A stretch of 64,000 bases of DNA, from the NCBI GenBank assembly GCA_018267095.1, contig JAFDZC010000003.1, positions 81,133 through 145,132 on the forward strand, in the 5' to 3' direction. Every line of letters begins with the position of its first letter. Within the stretch, counting starts at the first letter, position 1. The position numbers were made by a program, and so were the translations under genes. A model generated the notes under the pieces. It was not told where the DNA came from, searched no databases, and saw nothing but the letters and a program-made list of their open reading frames with translations. Origin of the DNA: Bacteroidota bacterium (GTDB lineage Bacteria; Bacteroidota; Bacteroidia; Flavobacteriales; Flavobacteriaceae). Below, one piece after another: positions 24,443 to 33,443 of this stretch.

Positions 24443-26407
24443 ATGCAAAAGATTCTGTTTTTTTTGATGTTTTCTTATAGTTTTCTCGGGCTAGCTCAAA
24501 AAAATGAATTAGGAAAAGTAAGCATTGAAGAACTTCAAGAAAAAGTCTACTCGGCCGATACATCCGCCGTCGCCGCCATTACTTTTACCCGAGGGAAAAC
24601 CAAGTTTAGATATTTCGAAAAAAAAGGATTTACCATTGTTCACGAATGTGAATTCAGAATCAAAATTTATAAAAAAGAAGGATTGAGTTGGGCCAATTAC
24701 AAAGTGCCCTATTACATTGGTTACAAAGATCTCAACAATGATGCGGTTACTTTTACCCAAGCAATAACTTATAATTTGGTGGGTAAAGAAATGGTCAAAA
24801 CAAAACTCGGGAATGAAGGCAAATTCAAAAATCAATTGAATGAATACTGGGCTGAAGCTTCTATAACGATGCCCAATGTGCAAGTTGGTTCGGTCATTGA
24901 ATTTAAATACGAATACGAATCACAGGATATAGGCGAGTTTCCAATCTTTTATTTTCAACATTCAATTCCCGTAAAATACGCTGAGTATATATCTGAAATT
25001 CCGGAATATTACTTGTATAAACCGCTCATTCGAGGTTTTGTGCCAGTAAATTCAGAGGTTAAACTTGGCGATGGTTATCAAAATTTTATAAATGAACACA
25101 GTCAGACCGTGAATTTGAGATACCGTCAAGTCAATTCAGTATATAAAGCCGAACAAATTCCAACATTAAAACAAGAGCCTTTTGTGGATCGTCTAGAAAA
25201 TTATCGGTCAGCCATTTATCACGAACTAGAAAAGACGCGCTTTCCGGATATGCCAGAGAAAGATTTGGGCTATACTTGGGAGGGTGTTGCCAAAACAATT
25301 TACAAAGATGAAAGATTTGGAAAAGAACTCGATCAAAGACAATATTTTGAATCTGATTTAGAGAAAATTATAGAAAAGGCAACCACTGATTCCGAGAAGA
25401 TTTCAGCAGTTTTTGAGTTTGTCAAAACTTCAATGAATTGGAACAAAACATTTAGTTATTATGCCAAAAAAGGCGTGAAAAAAGCTTATCAGGACAGAAC
25501 TGGGAATACTGCGGAAATCAATTTTATACTTATCTCAATGCTCAACCGAGCCGGACTCAATGCTTATCCGGTTTTGTTGAGTACGATTGACCACGGAATA
25601 GCGGTTTATCCGAACTTGAGGATTTTTAATCATGTAATTGTAGCCGTTGATCAAGAAGGCAAAAGGATATTACTCGATGCTTCACAAAAAGAAGCCGAGG
25701 TTAATGTATTGCCTGAATTTAATCTGAATTGGACGGGGCGATTAATAAAAAAAGACGGCAGTTCTGAAGAAATCAATTTGTTTCCGACAACACCTTCGCG
25801 CAAAGCGGTCAATATGATGGCCAACATCGGAGCTGACGGAAGCGTTTCGGGCAAGATGCGCATTACCAGAAGTGATTATTTAGCCATTGATTTTAAAGAC
25901 AAATATCAAGGCCAAAGTCAGGAAGAATATACAGATGCATTAGAAAAATCCTTCGGAATGACCGTTTCAAATTACAGCCGCGAGCAAGTCAAAGCAAGGC
26001 CATTGACCGAAAATATAGAGTTTGCGACCAAAACAGATGTATTAAATCAGAATATATACTTGCATCCATTGGTGTTTTTTAATTTTGACAAAAATCCCTT
26101 CCAAAGTCAACAGCGAAAGCTGCCAATTTACTACGGTTATCCAATTCAGTTCAAATATAACATCAGTTTGGTAATTCCTGAAGGCTATGCAATTGAAAGC
26201 ATTCCGGCATCCATTAGTATTTCAACCGGAGAAGAAGTCGGTTTTTTTACTTTTAATTGCGCAGGTGCCGAAAATAAAATACAGGTTTCAGCTACCTTTG
26301 AAATCAAACAATCTGTAATTTCGGGTGATTTTTATGAGCCGCTCAAAGTATTTTACGAGCGAGTCATTCAAAAACAAACCGAAAAAATAATTCTAAAAAA
26401 ACTTTAA
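24443..26407 (+). CDS. DUF3857/transglutaminase-like secreted protein, copy 3 (no catalytic Cys)
   Basis: A 654-residue exported protein with signal peptide MQKILFFLMFSYSFLGLAQ. It shares with copy 2 the segments KFRIKIYKKEGLSWA-like, TMPNVQVGSVIEFKYEYES and a C terminus ending in KIILKKL. The active-site loop reads RTGNTAEINFIL, with Thr356 replacing the catalytic Cys; FNHVIVAVD and LLDAS retain the other positions. The three genes are packed with two- to three-base gaps, an operon produced by tandem duplication. The following nucleotide pyrophosphohydrolase gene starts one base after its stop. Confidence 0.82.
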   Translation: MQKILFFLMFSYSFLGLAQKNELGKVSIEELQEKVYSADTSAVAAITFTRGKTKFRYFEKKGFTIVHECEFRIKIYKKEGLSWANYKVPYYIGYKDLNNDAVTFTQAITYNLVGKEMVKTKLGNEGKFKNQLNEYWAEASITMPNVQVGSVIEFKYEYESQDIGEFPIFYFQHSIPVKYAEYISEIPEYYLYKPLIRGFVPVNSEVKLGDGYQNFINEHSQTVNLRYRQVNSVYKAEQIPTLKQEPFVDRLENYRSAIYHELEKTRFPDMPEKDLGYTWEGVAKTIYKDERFGKELDQRQYFESDLEKIIEKATTDSEKISAVFEFVKTSMNWNKTFSYYAKKGVKKAYQDRTGNTAEINFILISMLNRAGLNAYPVLLSTIDHGIAVYPNLRIFNHVIVAVDQEGKRILLDASQKEAEVNVLPEFNLNWTGRLIKKDGSSEEINLFPTTPSRKAVNMMANIGADGSVSGKMRITRSDYLAIDFKDKYQGQSQEEYTDALEKSFGMTVSNYSREQVKARPLTENIEFATKTDVLNQNIYLHPLVFFNFDKNPFQSQQRKLPIYYGYPIQFKYNISLVIPEGYAIESIPASISISTGEEVGFFTFNCAGAENKIQVSATFEIKQSVISGDFYEPLKVFYERVIQKQTEKIILKKL

Positions 26408-26408
26408 A

Positions 26409-26735
26409 ATGAACCTTCAAAACGCCCAACTCGAAGTAGACAACTGGATTAAAAACCACGGAGTTCGCTATTTTAATGAGCTCACCAATATGGCGCAACT
26501 TACCGAAGAAGTCGGCGAAGTTGCCCGCATCATTGCCCGCAGATATGGCGAACAGTCCGAAAAAGAATCCGACAAAAACAAAGATTTAGGCGAAGAATTG
26601 GCCGATGTGGTTTTTGTAGTTTTATGCTTGGCCAATCAAACCGGAGTTGATTTACAAGCGGCTTTTGACAAAAAAATGGACCTCAAAACCCAGCGCGATC
26701 ACGATCGTCACCACAACAACGAAAAGCTCAAATAG
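26409..26735 (+). CDS. MazG-like nucleotide pyrophosphohydrolase
   Basis: A 108-residue all-alpha NTP pyrophosphohydrolase. The metal-binding acidic motifs are EEVGEVARI and EELADVVFVVLCLAN (EExxE and ExxD pattern). Family members hydrolyse (d)NTPs, often non-canonical ones, to the monophosphate. The target nucleotide cannot be told from sequence. The C terminus (KTQRDHDRHHNNEKLK) is charged and likely disordered. Its TAG stop overlaps the GTG start of aroA. Confidence 0.87.
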   Translation: MNLQNAQLEVDNWIKNHGVRYFNELTNMAQLTEEVGEVARIIARRYGEQSEKESDKNKDLGEELADVVFVVLCLANQTGVDLQAAFDKKMDLKTQRDHDRHHNNEKLK

Positions 26736-27985
26736 TGAACCTCAAGCTGTTTCCATCCAGCCTTCAGTCCAACACAAAACTGGTCATTTCAGGCTCTAAA
26801 TCTGAAACCAATCGCTTGTTGTTGCTTCAGGCTTTGTATCCGGAACTTACCCTTGAAAACACTTCTGATTCTGATGATGCCGATGCCATGCGTCAAGCCA
26901 TTGAGCAATCAAAAAACAATCGTCAAGAAAATTTGGTCATAGATGTTCATCATGCCGGCACTGCCATGCGATTTCTCACTGCTTTTTTTGCCACTCAAAT
27001 TACCGGCGAAGTCACGCTCACAGGCTCAGAGCGCATGCAACAACGGCCCATTAAAATATTGGTGGATGCTTTGCGACAATTGGGCGCTGAGATTCATTAC
27101 CTCAAAGAAGACGGATTTCCGCCGCTGCGTATTATCGGGAAAAAGATTGCCCAAAATCAAATCAACATTTCAGCTGATGTCAGCAGTCAATACATATCGG
27201 CTTTGTTGCTCGTGGCATCTAAACTTGATGACGGCCTTGAAATCATCCTAGAAGGTCAAATTACCTCGTTTCCATACATTAAAATGACACTGTCATTGCT
27301 GGGTGAATTGGGCATAAAAACAGCCTTTGAAAACAACCTTATTCGGATCTGGCCCGCTCATCAGTTAAAACAAAATCATCTGGTTGTTGAATCAGATTGG
27401 TCTTCGGCTTCGTATTGGTATTCGTTTGTTTCGATGTCTGAAATCGGCACCCAAATACAGCTTTCCGATTTCAAACAAAACAGTCTTCAAGGCGACAGCG
27501 CTTTGGTTCAACTCTATGAATCTTTGGGCGTTACTTCCACTTTTTTGCCCAAACATATTTTGCAACTCACCAAAGTTTCAGCGCCTAAAACCCAGTTCTT
27601 TCAAGCCGATTTAAACGATAGTCCGGATTTGGCACAAACCCTAGTGGCCAGTTGTCTCGGATTGGGAATTGCCTGCCAACTCACCGGATTACACACGCTC
27701 AAAATCAAAGAAACCGATCGGCTCCAAGCGCTGCAAACCGAAATTCAAAAACTCGGTGGCAACATCCAAATTACAGGAGATTCATTGTGTCTTGCGCCCG
27801 TTCAGAATCTGAACCACAATGTATCTATTTCGACTTACCAAGACCACCGAATGGCCATGGCTTTTGCACCGTTGGCATTGCGCATTCCGATTGAAATTAA
27901 ACAAGCTGAGGTGGTTTCAAAATCCTATCCCGAGTTTTGGAATGATCTTCAAAAAGCAGGCATTCAAAGCTCAAAAAGCTTTTAA
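26735..27985 (+). CDS. aroA: 3-phosphoshikimate 1-carboxyvinyltransferase (EPSP synthase)
   Basis: A 416-residue enzyme that transfers enolpyruvyl from PEP to shikimate-3-phosphate, the sixth shikimate step. Family motifs present are SGSKSETNR (substrate-binding Lys/Ser), GTAMRFLTAFF, KETDRLQAL and YQDHRMAMAFAPLAL. Translation appears to start at GTG 26735, overlapping the previous stop by one base (taGTG); the next in-frame ATG is too far inside the conserved domain. It links functionally to the DAHP synthase and tyrA operon 10 kb upstream, though the two are separate transcripts. Confidence 0.93.
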   Translation: MNLKLFPSSLQSNTKLVISGSKSETNRLLLLQALYPELTLENTSDSDDADAMRQAIEQSKNNRQENLVIDVHHAGTAMRFLTAFFATQITGEVTLTGSERMQQRPIKILVDALRQLGAEIHYLKEDGFPPLRIIGKKIAQNQINISADVSSQYISALLLVASKLDDGLEIILEGQITSFPYIKMTLSLLGELGIKTAFENNLIRIWPAHQLKQNHLVVESDWSSASYWYSFVSMSEIGTQIQLSDFKQNSLQGDSALVQLYESLGVTSTFLPKHILQLTKVSAPKTQFFQADLNDSPDLAQTLVASCLGLGIACQLTGLHTLKIKETDRLQALQTEIQKLGGNIQITGDSLCLAPVQNLNHNVSISTYQDHRMAMAFAPLALRIPIEIKQAEVVSKSYPEFWNDLQKAGIQSSKSF

Positions 27986-28028
27986 ACCCGCTATGGGTCT
28001 GTGTTTCAAAAAATAAATCACGATTTAC

Positions 28029-28073
28029 TTGACAACGCCTATTTGGGCAACGTATATTTGCGGCCGGTTGCCC
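28029..28073 (+). promoter_or_regulatory. queA promoter overlapped by an inverted repeat
   Basis: TTG (28029-28031), a 21-base spacer and TATATTTG (28053-28060) match the Bacteroidota promoter consensus. A perfect 7-bp inverted repeat, GGGCAAC (28045-28051) and GTTGCCC (28067-28073), straddles the -7 element and the likely transcription start, as an operator would. Confidence 0.7.
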
Positions 28074-28125
28074 AGAAAGTTGTATGAGCCTTTGCTGTGC
28101 CAACCTGAAAAACGAACTGTTCTCT

Positions 28126-29175
28126 ATGAAATTATCACACTTCAACTTTAATCTGCCCAAAGAATTATTGGCAGAATTTCCGGCCGAAAACCGCGACGAA
28201 TCAAGACTTATGGTCGTGAACCGCGCAGCCAAAACCATCGAACATAAAATGTTTAAAGACATCATTGATTATTTTGATGACGGCGATGTTTTTATCATCA
28301 ACAATACCAAAGTTTTTCCGGCTCGTTTGTACGGAAACAAAGAAAAAACCGGAGCGCGCATTGAAGTATTCTTGTTGCGCGAACTCAATTCAGAGCAACG
28401 TTTGTGGGATGTGCTCGTTGATCCGGCGCGTAAAATTCGCATCGGAAACAAACTCTATTTTGGCGATGACGATTCACTCGTGGCTGAAGTAATTGACAAC
28501 ACTACCTCGCGCGGTAGAACCTTGCGTTTCTTGTACGATGGTTCGTATGAAGAGTTCCGTCGCAAACTCAAAGAATTGGGCGAAACTCCGATTCCAAAAT
28601 ACATCAACCGCGAGGTGGTTCCCGAAGATGCCGAGCGTTACCAAACCATTTACGCCAAAAACGAAGGAGCCGTTGCCGCGCCAACAGCTGGTTTACACTT
28701 CTCAAAGCATTTAATGAAACGCCTTGAAATCAAAGGTGTGAACTTTGCCGAAGTAACTTTACACGTGGGTTTAGGAACCTTCAATCCTGTGGAAGTCGAA
28801 GATTTATCGAAACACAAAATGGATTCTGAAGAGTTGTTTATTACCCAAGAAGCGTGCGATATTGTCAACAAAGCTAAAGCGGACAGAAAAAGAGTTTGCG
28901 CTGTCGGAACCACATCCATCCGCGCGATTGAAAGCTCGGTTTCATCGGCCAAAACGCTCAATCCGTTTGTGGGTTGGACCAACAAATTCATTTTTCCTCC
29001 GTACGATTTTAGCATAGCCAATTGTATGATTACCAATTTCCACACGCCAAAATCAACTTTACTCATGATGATTTCGGCTTTCTGCGGACACGATTTGATG
29101 AAAAAAGCCTATGACGAAGCCATCAAAGAAGGCTACCGTTTTTATTCATACGGCGACGCAATGTTGATTATCTAA
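28126..29175 (+). CDS. queA: S-adenosylmethionine:tRNA ribosyltransferase-isomerase
   Basis: A 349-residue QueA, which transfers the ribosyl part of SAM to 7-aminomethyl-7-deazaguanine in tRNA during queuosine synthesis. ATG 28126 ([16 protein letters not shown]) matches family N termini; a longer reading would add a Cys-rich 14-residue tail. Motifs include [34 protein letters not shown], the central [13 protein letters not shown] and [13 protein letters not shown]. queE, another gene in the pathway, is at 53908 in this window but not linked by operon. The gene has its own promoter and terminator. Confidence 0.95.
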   Translation: MKLSHFNFNLPKELLAEFPAENRDESRLMVVNRAAKTIEHKMFKDIIDYFDDGDVFIINNTKVFPARLYGNKEKTGARIEVFLLRELNSEQRLWDVLVDPARKIRIGNKLYFGDDDSLVAEVIDNTTSRGRTLRFLYDGSYEEFRRKLKELGETPIPKYINREVVPEDAERYQTIYAKNEGAVAAPTAGLHFSKHLMKRLEIKGVNFAEVTLHVGLGTFNPVEVEDLSKHKMDSEELFITQEACDIVNKAKADRKRVCAVGTTSIRAIESSVSSAKTLNPFVGWTNKFIFPPYDFSIANCMITNFHTPKSTLLMMISAFCGHDLMKKAYDEAIKEGYRFYSYGDAMLII

Positions 29176-29200
29176 TCGACTTTGAAATAACCATAAAAAG

Positions 29201-29231
29201 AAATCCCGTTTTAAAGCGGGATTTTTTGTTT
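29201..29231 (+). terminator. queA terminator
   Basis: AAATCCCG (29201-29208) pairs perfectly with CGGGATTT (29217-29224) over an 8-base loop, followed by a T-rich run. Confidence 0.88.
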
Positions 29232-29248
29232 TTAGGTTTGATGTTTTT

Positions 29249-29346
29249 GGGCGTGCCACCGGCTGCGCTGCGCTGCGCCGCTGTCAGGCTGTTCGCTTGT
29301 AGTCCTCGCTATCGCTGCGGGCTACCGCTGCCATCCTTCACGCGGG
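29249..29346. repeat. GC-rich intergenic repeat, copy 3
   Basis: A 98-base element beginning GGGCGTGCCACCGG and ending CCATCCTTCACGCGGG. It is nearly identical, in opposite orientation, to the copy at 39711-39820. The shared order of blocks is GCTGCGCTGCGCCGCTGTC, AGGCTGTTCGCTT, TAGTCCTCGC, CTGCGGGCTA and CGCTGCCATCCTTCACGCGG. It lies between the converging queA and SIMPL-domain genes. Confidence 0.85.
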
Positions 29347-29364
29347 CGTTTCAGCAGAAAATCA

Positions 29365-30096
29365 TCAATCCACCTGATACACCAATTTTACGGTGATATT
29401 CGCAGTTTTGTTTTTTGAAGTGGTATTAAACGATCCGCCATACGAGAAATCCTCTGATGAGTTTTGACCGGTAATCTGAAAAACGCCCATATCTGATTTT
29501 TTCAAATGACCAAGGCTGGCTCCTGCGTTTTGCGCGATGCTCTCGGCACGAATGCGCGCGTCTTTGGTTGCTTCGGCAATCATTTTGATTTTGAGTTCGG
29601 CCAATTTGGTGTAATAATATTCCGGCGGATTCGAGTAAAACTCTACCCCTGAATTGATCAGTTCACTCGATTGACGCGAAATTTCTTCAATGCTGTTCAC
29701 TTCTTTAGATTGAACCGACACGGTTTGCGTGAGGTTAAAACCCGTAAAAGTTTGTTGACGCGTAGTTCCGTTGTCGTTGTAGACATAGTCAAAATCTTTG
29801 TTGAAATTCACTGCCGAAAACACAATATCGGTAGCGGCAATTCCTTTTGAAACCAAATAGTTTTTGATTTTCTCGCGGTCGGCATCCAATGAAGCATAAG
29901 CATCTTTGAGGTTCATGCTTTTTTTAGAAAACGATCCGCTCCAAACAATCAAATCTGAAGTAAAATCTTTTTTGCCCAAACCCGTCACGCTGATGGTGTC
30001 GTTGCTTTGGTTTCGGTTTTTAAAAGCGCTCGAAAATAAAAAGGCGGCCACAATCACGGCGGCGGCAATAATCAGTGCATTGGCTTGATTTCGCAT
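29365..30096 (-). CDS. SIMPL (DUF541) domain membrane-anchored protein
   Basis: A 243-residue protein with an N-terminal hydrophobic anchor (NALIIAAAVIVAAFLFSSAF, about residues 5-24) and no lipobox. The remainder is a SIMPL domain: DTISVTGLGKKDF at the start, the central AELKIKMIAEATKDARIRAE helix and a C-terminal TANITVKLVYQVD strand. SIMPL proteins are periplasmic and are usually described as oligomeric; biochemical roles are poorly known. It is transcribed away from kynU, with a 99-base divergent promoter region between them. Confidence 0.85.
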   Translation of the reverse strand: MRNQANALIIAAAVIVAAFLFSSAFKNRNQSNDTISVTGLGKKDFTSDLIVWSGSFSKKSMNLKDAYASLDADREKIKNYLVSKGIAATDIVFSAVNFNKDFDYVYNDNGTTRQQTFTGFNLTQTVSVQSKEVNSIEEISRQSSELINSGVEFYSNPPEYYYTKLAELKIKMIAEATKDARIRAESIAQNAGASLGHLKKSDMGVFQITGQNSSEDFSYGGSFNTTSKNKTANITVKLVYQVD

Positions 30097-30195
30097 GGTT
30101 CATTCATTTGAAGTTAAAAGTACAGTTTTCTGCTCAGAATTAGCTAACGGCTCAAACGAAATTTTGTTATTTTTACGCACCTTAAAACAACGGCC

Positions 30196-31479
30196 ATGGT
30201 TTTTGAAAACACCCGCGCGTTCGCACAAGAGCTCGATGCTCAAGATCCGCTCAAAGCATACAAAAGCGAATTTATTTTTCCGCAACACAACGGTAAAAAC
30301 GTGATTTACTTTACCGGAAACTCACTCGGATTGCAGCCCAAACGCACCGCGCAATATGTGCAAGAAGTCATGGATGACTGGGCGAATTTGGCTGTCGAAG
30401 GCCATTTTTATGCCAACAAACCTTGGTGGGATTACCACGAAAGGTTCTCGGCGCCACTCAGTACCATTGTGGGCGCTTTGCCTTCAGAAGTAACGGTCAT
30501 GAATACGCTTACAGTGAATTTGCATTTGCTCATGGTGTCGTTTTATCAGCCGCAGGGCAAACGCTATAAAATCATTTGCGAAGAAAAAGCGTTCCCTTCT
30601 GACCAATATTTATTGCAAAGCCAAGTGCGTTTTCACGGATACGAACCTGCCGATGCTATCGTTGAAATCAAACGCCGCGAGGGCGAACACAACATTCGAT
30701 TGGAAGATGTTTTGGCCAAAATTCAAGAAGTAGGCCAGGAGCTGGCTTTGGTTTTTATCGGAGGTGTGAATTACTATACTGGGCAAGTGTTTGACATGCA
30801 GCAAATCACAGCTGCTGGTCACGCGCAAGGTGCCATCGTTGGTTGGGATTTGGCGCACGCTGCCGGAAACATCGAAATGAAATTGCACGATTGGCAAGTT
30901 GATTTTGCCAGTTGGTGCAGCTATAAATACATGAATTCAGGGCCGGGCAATGCTTCGGGTTGTTTTGTGCATGAAAAACACCACCACAACAAAAAACTCC
31001 ATCGATTTGCTGGTTGGTGGGGACACAACAAAGAGCGTCGTTTTAAAATGGAACCCGATTTTGATCCGGTGGCCGGAGCGCATGGTTGGCAGGTGAGCAA
31101 TTTGCCGATTTTATCGCTGGCGCCTTATTTGGCTTCGGTAGAAATGTTTGCTGAAGTAGGTATGCCGGCACTTGTAGCTAAACGCAACCAAATCACGGCC
31201 TATCTCGAATTCATCCTGCAACAAATTGACGCTGAAGTGGACAGCACTTTTGAAATTATCACACCTAAAAACCCAACAGAACGCGCCTCGCAACTTTCGG
31301 TTTTTTTGCATGGCGAAGGCCGCGCTTTGTTTGATTATTTGATGTCCAACGGCGTCATTACTGACTGGCGTGAACCCAATGTCATTCGTTTGGCACCGGT
31401 TCCGCTGTATACTTCTTATGAAGATATGTACGATTTTGGACAAATTCTCAAAGCCGGTATTTTATCTAAAGTAAAATAA
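30196..31479 (+). CDS. kynU: Kynureninase
   Basis: A 427-residue PLP enzyme that cleaves kynurenine or 3-hydroxykynurenine to (3-hydroxy)anthranilate and alanine. The family motifs are FTGNSLGLQPK at the N terminus and GHFYANKPWWDYHE. The Schiff-base lysine is in WCSYKYMNSGPGNASG. GWDLAHAAGN provides the PLP-stacking and Asp positions. kmo, making its 3-hydroxykynurenine substrate, lies 8.4 kb downstream on the same strand. Tryptophan dioxygenase and hydroxyanthranilate dioxygenase genes are not seen here. Confidence 0.95.
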   Translation: MVFENTRAFAQELDAQDPLKAYKSEFIFPQHNGKNVIYFTGNSLGLQPKRTAQYVQEVMDDWANLAVEGHFYANKPWWDYHERFSAPLSTIVGALPSEVTVMNTLTVNLHLLMVSFYQPQGKRYKIICEEKAFPSDQYLLQSQVRFHGYEPADAIVEIKRREGEHNIRLEDVLAKIQEVGQELALVFIGGVNYYTGQVFDMQQITAAGHAQGAIVGWDLAHAAGNIEMKLHDWQVDFASWCSYKYMNSGPGNASGCFVHEKHHHNKKLHRFAGWWGHNKERRFKMEPDFDPVAGAHGWQVSNLPILSLAPYLASVEMFAEVGMPALVAKRNQITAYLEFILQQIDAEVDSTFEIITPKNPTERASQLSVFLHGEGRALFDYLMSNGVITDWREPNVIRLAPVPLYTSYEDMYDFGQILKAGILSKVK

Positions 31480-31481
31480 CT

Positions 31482-33290
31482 TTAGGCCATTTGCGGTTGA
31501 CTGATTTCGAGCGAACTTAATTCGTTTTGCGCATGTTCAAGTTGTTCCAAAATTTGGTTTTGCATCGACTTGAAATACTTTGTTTGGTCGAGCAAATTCT
31601 GATAAAAGGCTATGCCCGAATATAGGTTGTTTCTAAAGGCTTCCCATTTTTTGAATTGCGCAGCGGTAGCTTTTTCAAAATTTTCGGCAATTTCATTTTT
31701 CAGATAGCGCACATACAAACGCAATTCATTGACAAAAAACACCGGACGCTCCGGATGATGCATGACTTGTGTATTTCCATAGATGTGACGAACCATATCC
31801 AATAATGAGATTTCTCGGTCAAAATAAGCCAAATTCGGTCCCGGACAAATCACCACGCCTTGTTGCTGACCCTTTACCGGAAGGCCATTTTCTAAATAAG
31901 ACGTATTAGCCAGCCCGACACATAAACAAGCTTTTTCGGTGATTTTATTTTTTTGTAGATGATAAGCTTCTGAAGACAATTCTTCTTTTTGTGCCTCGAG
32001 TTCTTCGAGTTTGTAATCTTGATATTTTTTGGAGGCCGTGCAAATACCCTTTTCGTCGTATTCTTTGCTCAAGGCCAAAAGTTTTTTCGGGCACGAACTT
32101 CCGGCTTGATTTTGTTCGATGCGTTTTTGCTTGTAAAATTCATTGGTGGTTCCTCTAACGGTATTAAACGGAACGCCCAAAGGTGAAATATTGCTTAAAT
32201 AAAAATCCTTTTCGCGCGCTTGGGCCAAGAGTTTTCGCGTATCAGCATCGACCGAAGTGGCCTCGGGAACGAGTAAAAACGGCGAACCCCAGCCAATCGA
32301 ATCCAGTTGGTAGTAATCCAATAAAAACTGATGTTCTTCGGCTGTGCCTACGCCGCCTTGCGCGGTGATGTTCAGGGGTAAAGTCTGCGTCGGAACCGGT
32401 TTGTTTTTTTGTTCCAGTGCTTTGACCAAAAGGCCATGTGCTGATTCAATGAGTTCGTTCTTTTTCTGTTTGAATTCTTCCAGAATCGGCCCCATCAAAT
32501 AACCGTCGGTGGCAAAAGCGTGCCCGCCGCAATTCAATCCGGATTCAATGCGGTATTCAGAAACCCATAAGCCTTTTTTGGCCAGAAAATTTCCCTGAAT
32601 CATGGCCGATCGAAAATCGCTGACCTTGAGGATGATTTTCTTTTTGAGCTGTGCATTTTCATCTGGATAGAAATCGGCAAAATCTTCTAAATAACTGTAC
32701 AAGCGCGGATTCATTCCGGCCGAAAGCACCAAGGATGAAGTCAATTTGCTCAGCGCAAATCCGCGTAAAGCCGCATGTGCGTCGTTGTATTGCGTGGGTA
32801 AAGCTGTGTTTTTGTAAAAGTTCTCCTTGTCAACTTTGGTCATGATGTTCACGTCAATCGAGCCCGGATGCAAATGGGTTTCGATGTATTTTTTCAAACG
32901 CTCGGTTTGCAGTGCGCCTTCATCTATGAGTTGTTTTAAATGCGCTTTGATTTCAGATTGATTCGGAAGCATCGCCAAATAATTTTCGAGCGCAATTTTG
33001 CTTTCGGACAATTCAATTTTGAACGATTCAAATTTTTCTTTGACCAATTCGTCCATCAAATTCAGATAATGTGTGATGCGTTGCGCGCGGAAATCTTCCA
33101 TTTTCTGAGTGATTTCAGCATACGGTTTTTTGAATTTTGAACTGTAAAAAGCCCGCATTTTTTCGATGAGTTCATCGTCAGTAATAGCCACCACCGATGA
33201 AATGCCGAAATGCGCCAAACGAATCGGTGTGTCAATGGTAAAAGCAAGTCCCATCACGGGAATGTGAAAAGTATGAAGTGGTTGCGTCAT
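31482..33290 (-). CDS. Large FMN-barrel-like protein with Cys-rich C-terminal segment (nitronate monooxygenase-like)
   Basis: A 602-residue protein without a signal peptide; ATG 33290 (MTQPLHTFHIPVMG) was preferred to a TTG 12 bases upstream. The opening resembles the first strand and phosphate loop of nitronate-monooxygenase-type TIM barrels, and CGGHAFATDGYLMGPILEE, QGGVGTAEEH and GWGSPFLLVPEAT resemble their flavin-binding loops. After NISPLGVPFNTVRG comes a Cys-rich stretch (SSCPKKL, KGICTASKKY, KACLCVGLAN, VICPGPNLAYF) laid out like the Cys-containing tail of some clostridial nitronate-monooxygenase homologues. A roughly 110-residue helical insert (about 40-150) is unusual. The fold call is by motif reading only; no function is assigned. 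It converges on kynU with two bases between stops. Confidence 0.55.
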   Translation of the reverse strand: MTQPLHTFHIPVMGLAFTIDTPIRLAHFGISSVVAITDDELIEKMRAFYSSKFKKPYAEITQKMEDFRAQRITHYLNLMDELVKEKFESFKIELSESKIALENYLAMLPNQSEIKAHLKQLIDEGALQTERLKKYIETHLHPGSIDVNIMTKVDKENFYKNTALPTQYNDAHAALRGFALSKLTSSLVLSAGMNPRLYSYLEDFADFYPDENAQLKKKIILKVSDFRSAMIQGNFLAKKGLWVSEYRIESGLNCGGHAFATDGYLMGPILEEFKQKKNELIESAHGLLVKALEQKNKPVPTQTLPLNITAQGGVGTAEEHQFLLDYYQLDSIGWGSPFLLVPEATSVDADTRKLLAQAREKDFYLSNISPLGVPFNTVRGTTNEFYKQKRIEQNQAGSSCPKKLLALSKEYDEKGICTASKKYQDYKLEELEAQKEELSSEAYHLQKNKITEKACLCVGLANTSYLENGLPVKGQQQGVVICPGPNLAYFDREISLLDMVRHIYGNTQVMHHPERPVFFVNELRLYVRYLKNEIAENFEKATAAQFKKWEAFRNNLYSGIAFYQNLLDQTKYFKSMQNQILEQLEHAQNELSSLEISQPQMA

Positions 33291-33382
33291 GTGCCGTTGC
33301 AATTTAAGAATCCGTAAAAGTCTGTATTTGTTAGCATTTAAAACCTGACAATTGTCATGTGGCAGAAATTCTTGGTTTTCTT

Positions 33383-33411
33383 TTGCAATCGAATCAATGC
33401 GACTATCTTTG
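33383..33411 (+). promoter_or_regulatory. Promoter of the arginase-family gene
   Basis: TTG (33383-33385), an 18-base spacer and TATCTTTG (33404-33411) match the TTG-N17-23-TAnnTTTG consensus. The start codon is at 33444. Confidence 0.75.
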
Positions 33412-33443
33412 CGCGACCAAATAAATTTTCAGTTCATCAGATT

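Noticed and set aside
22488-26407. Possible pseudogenes because the transglutaminase Cys is missing
   Set aside because: Both frames are full-length with signal peptides and intact C termini, so they are likely functional non-enzymes.
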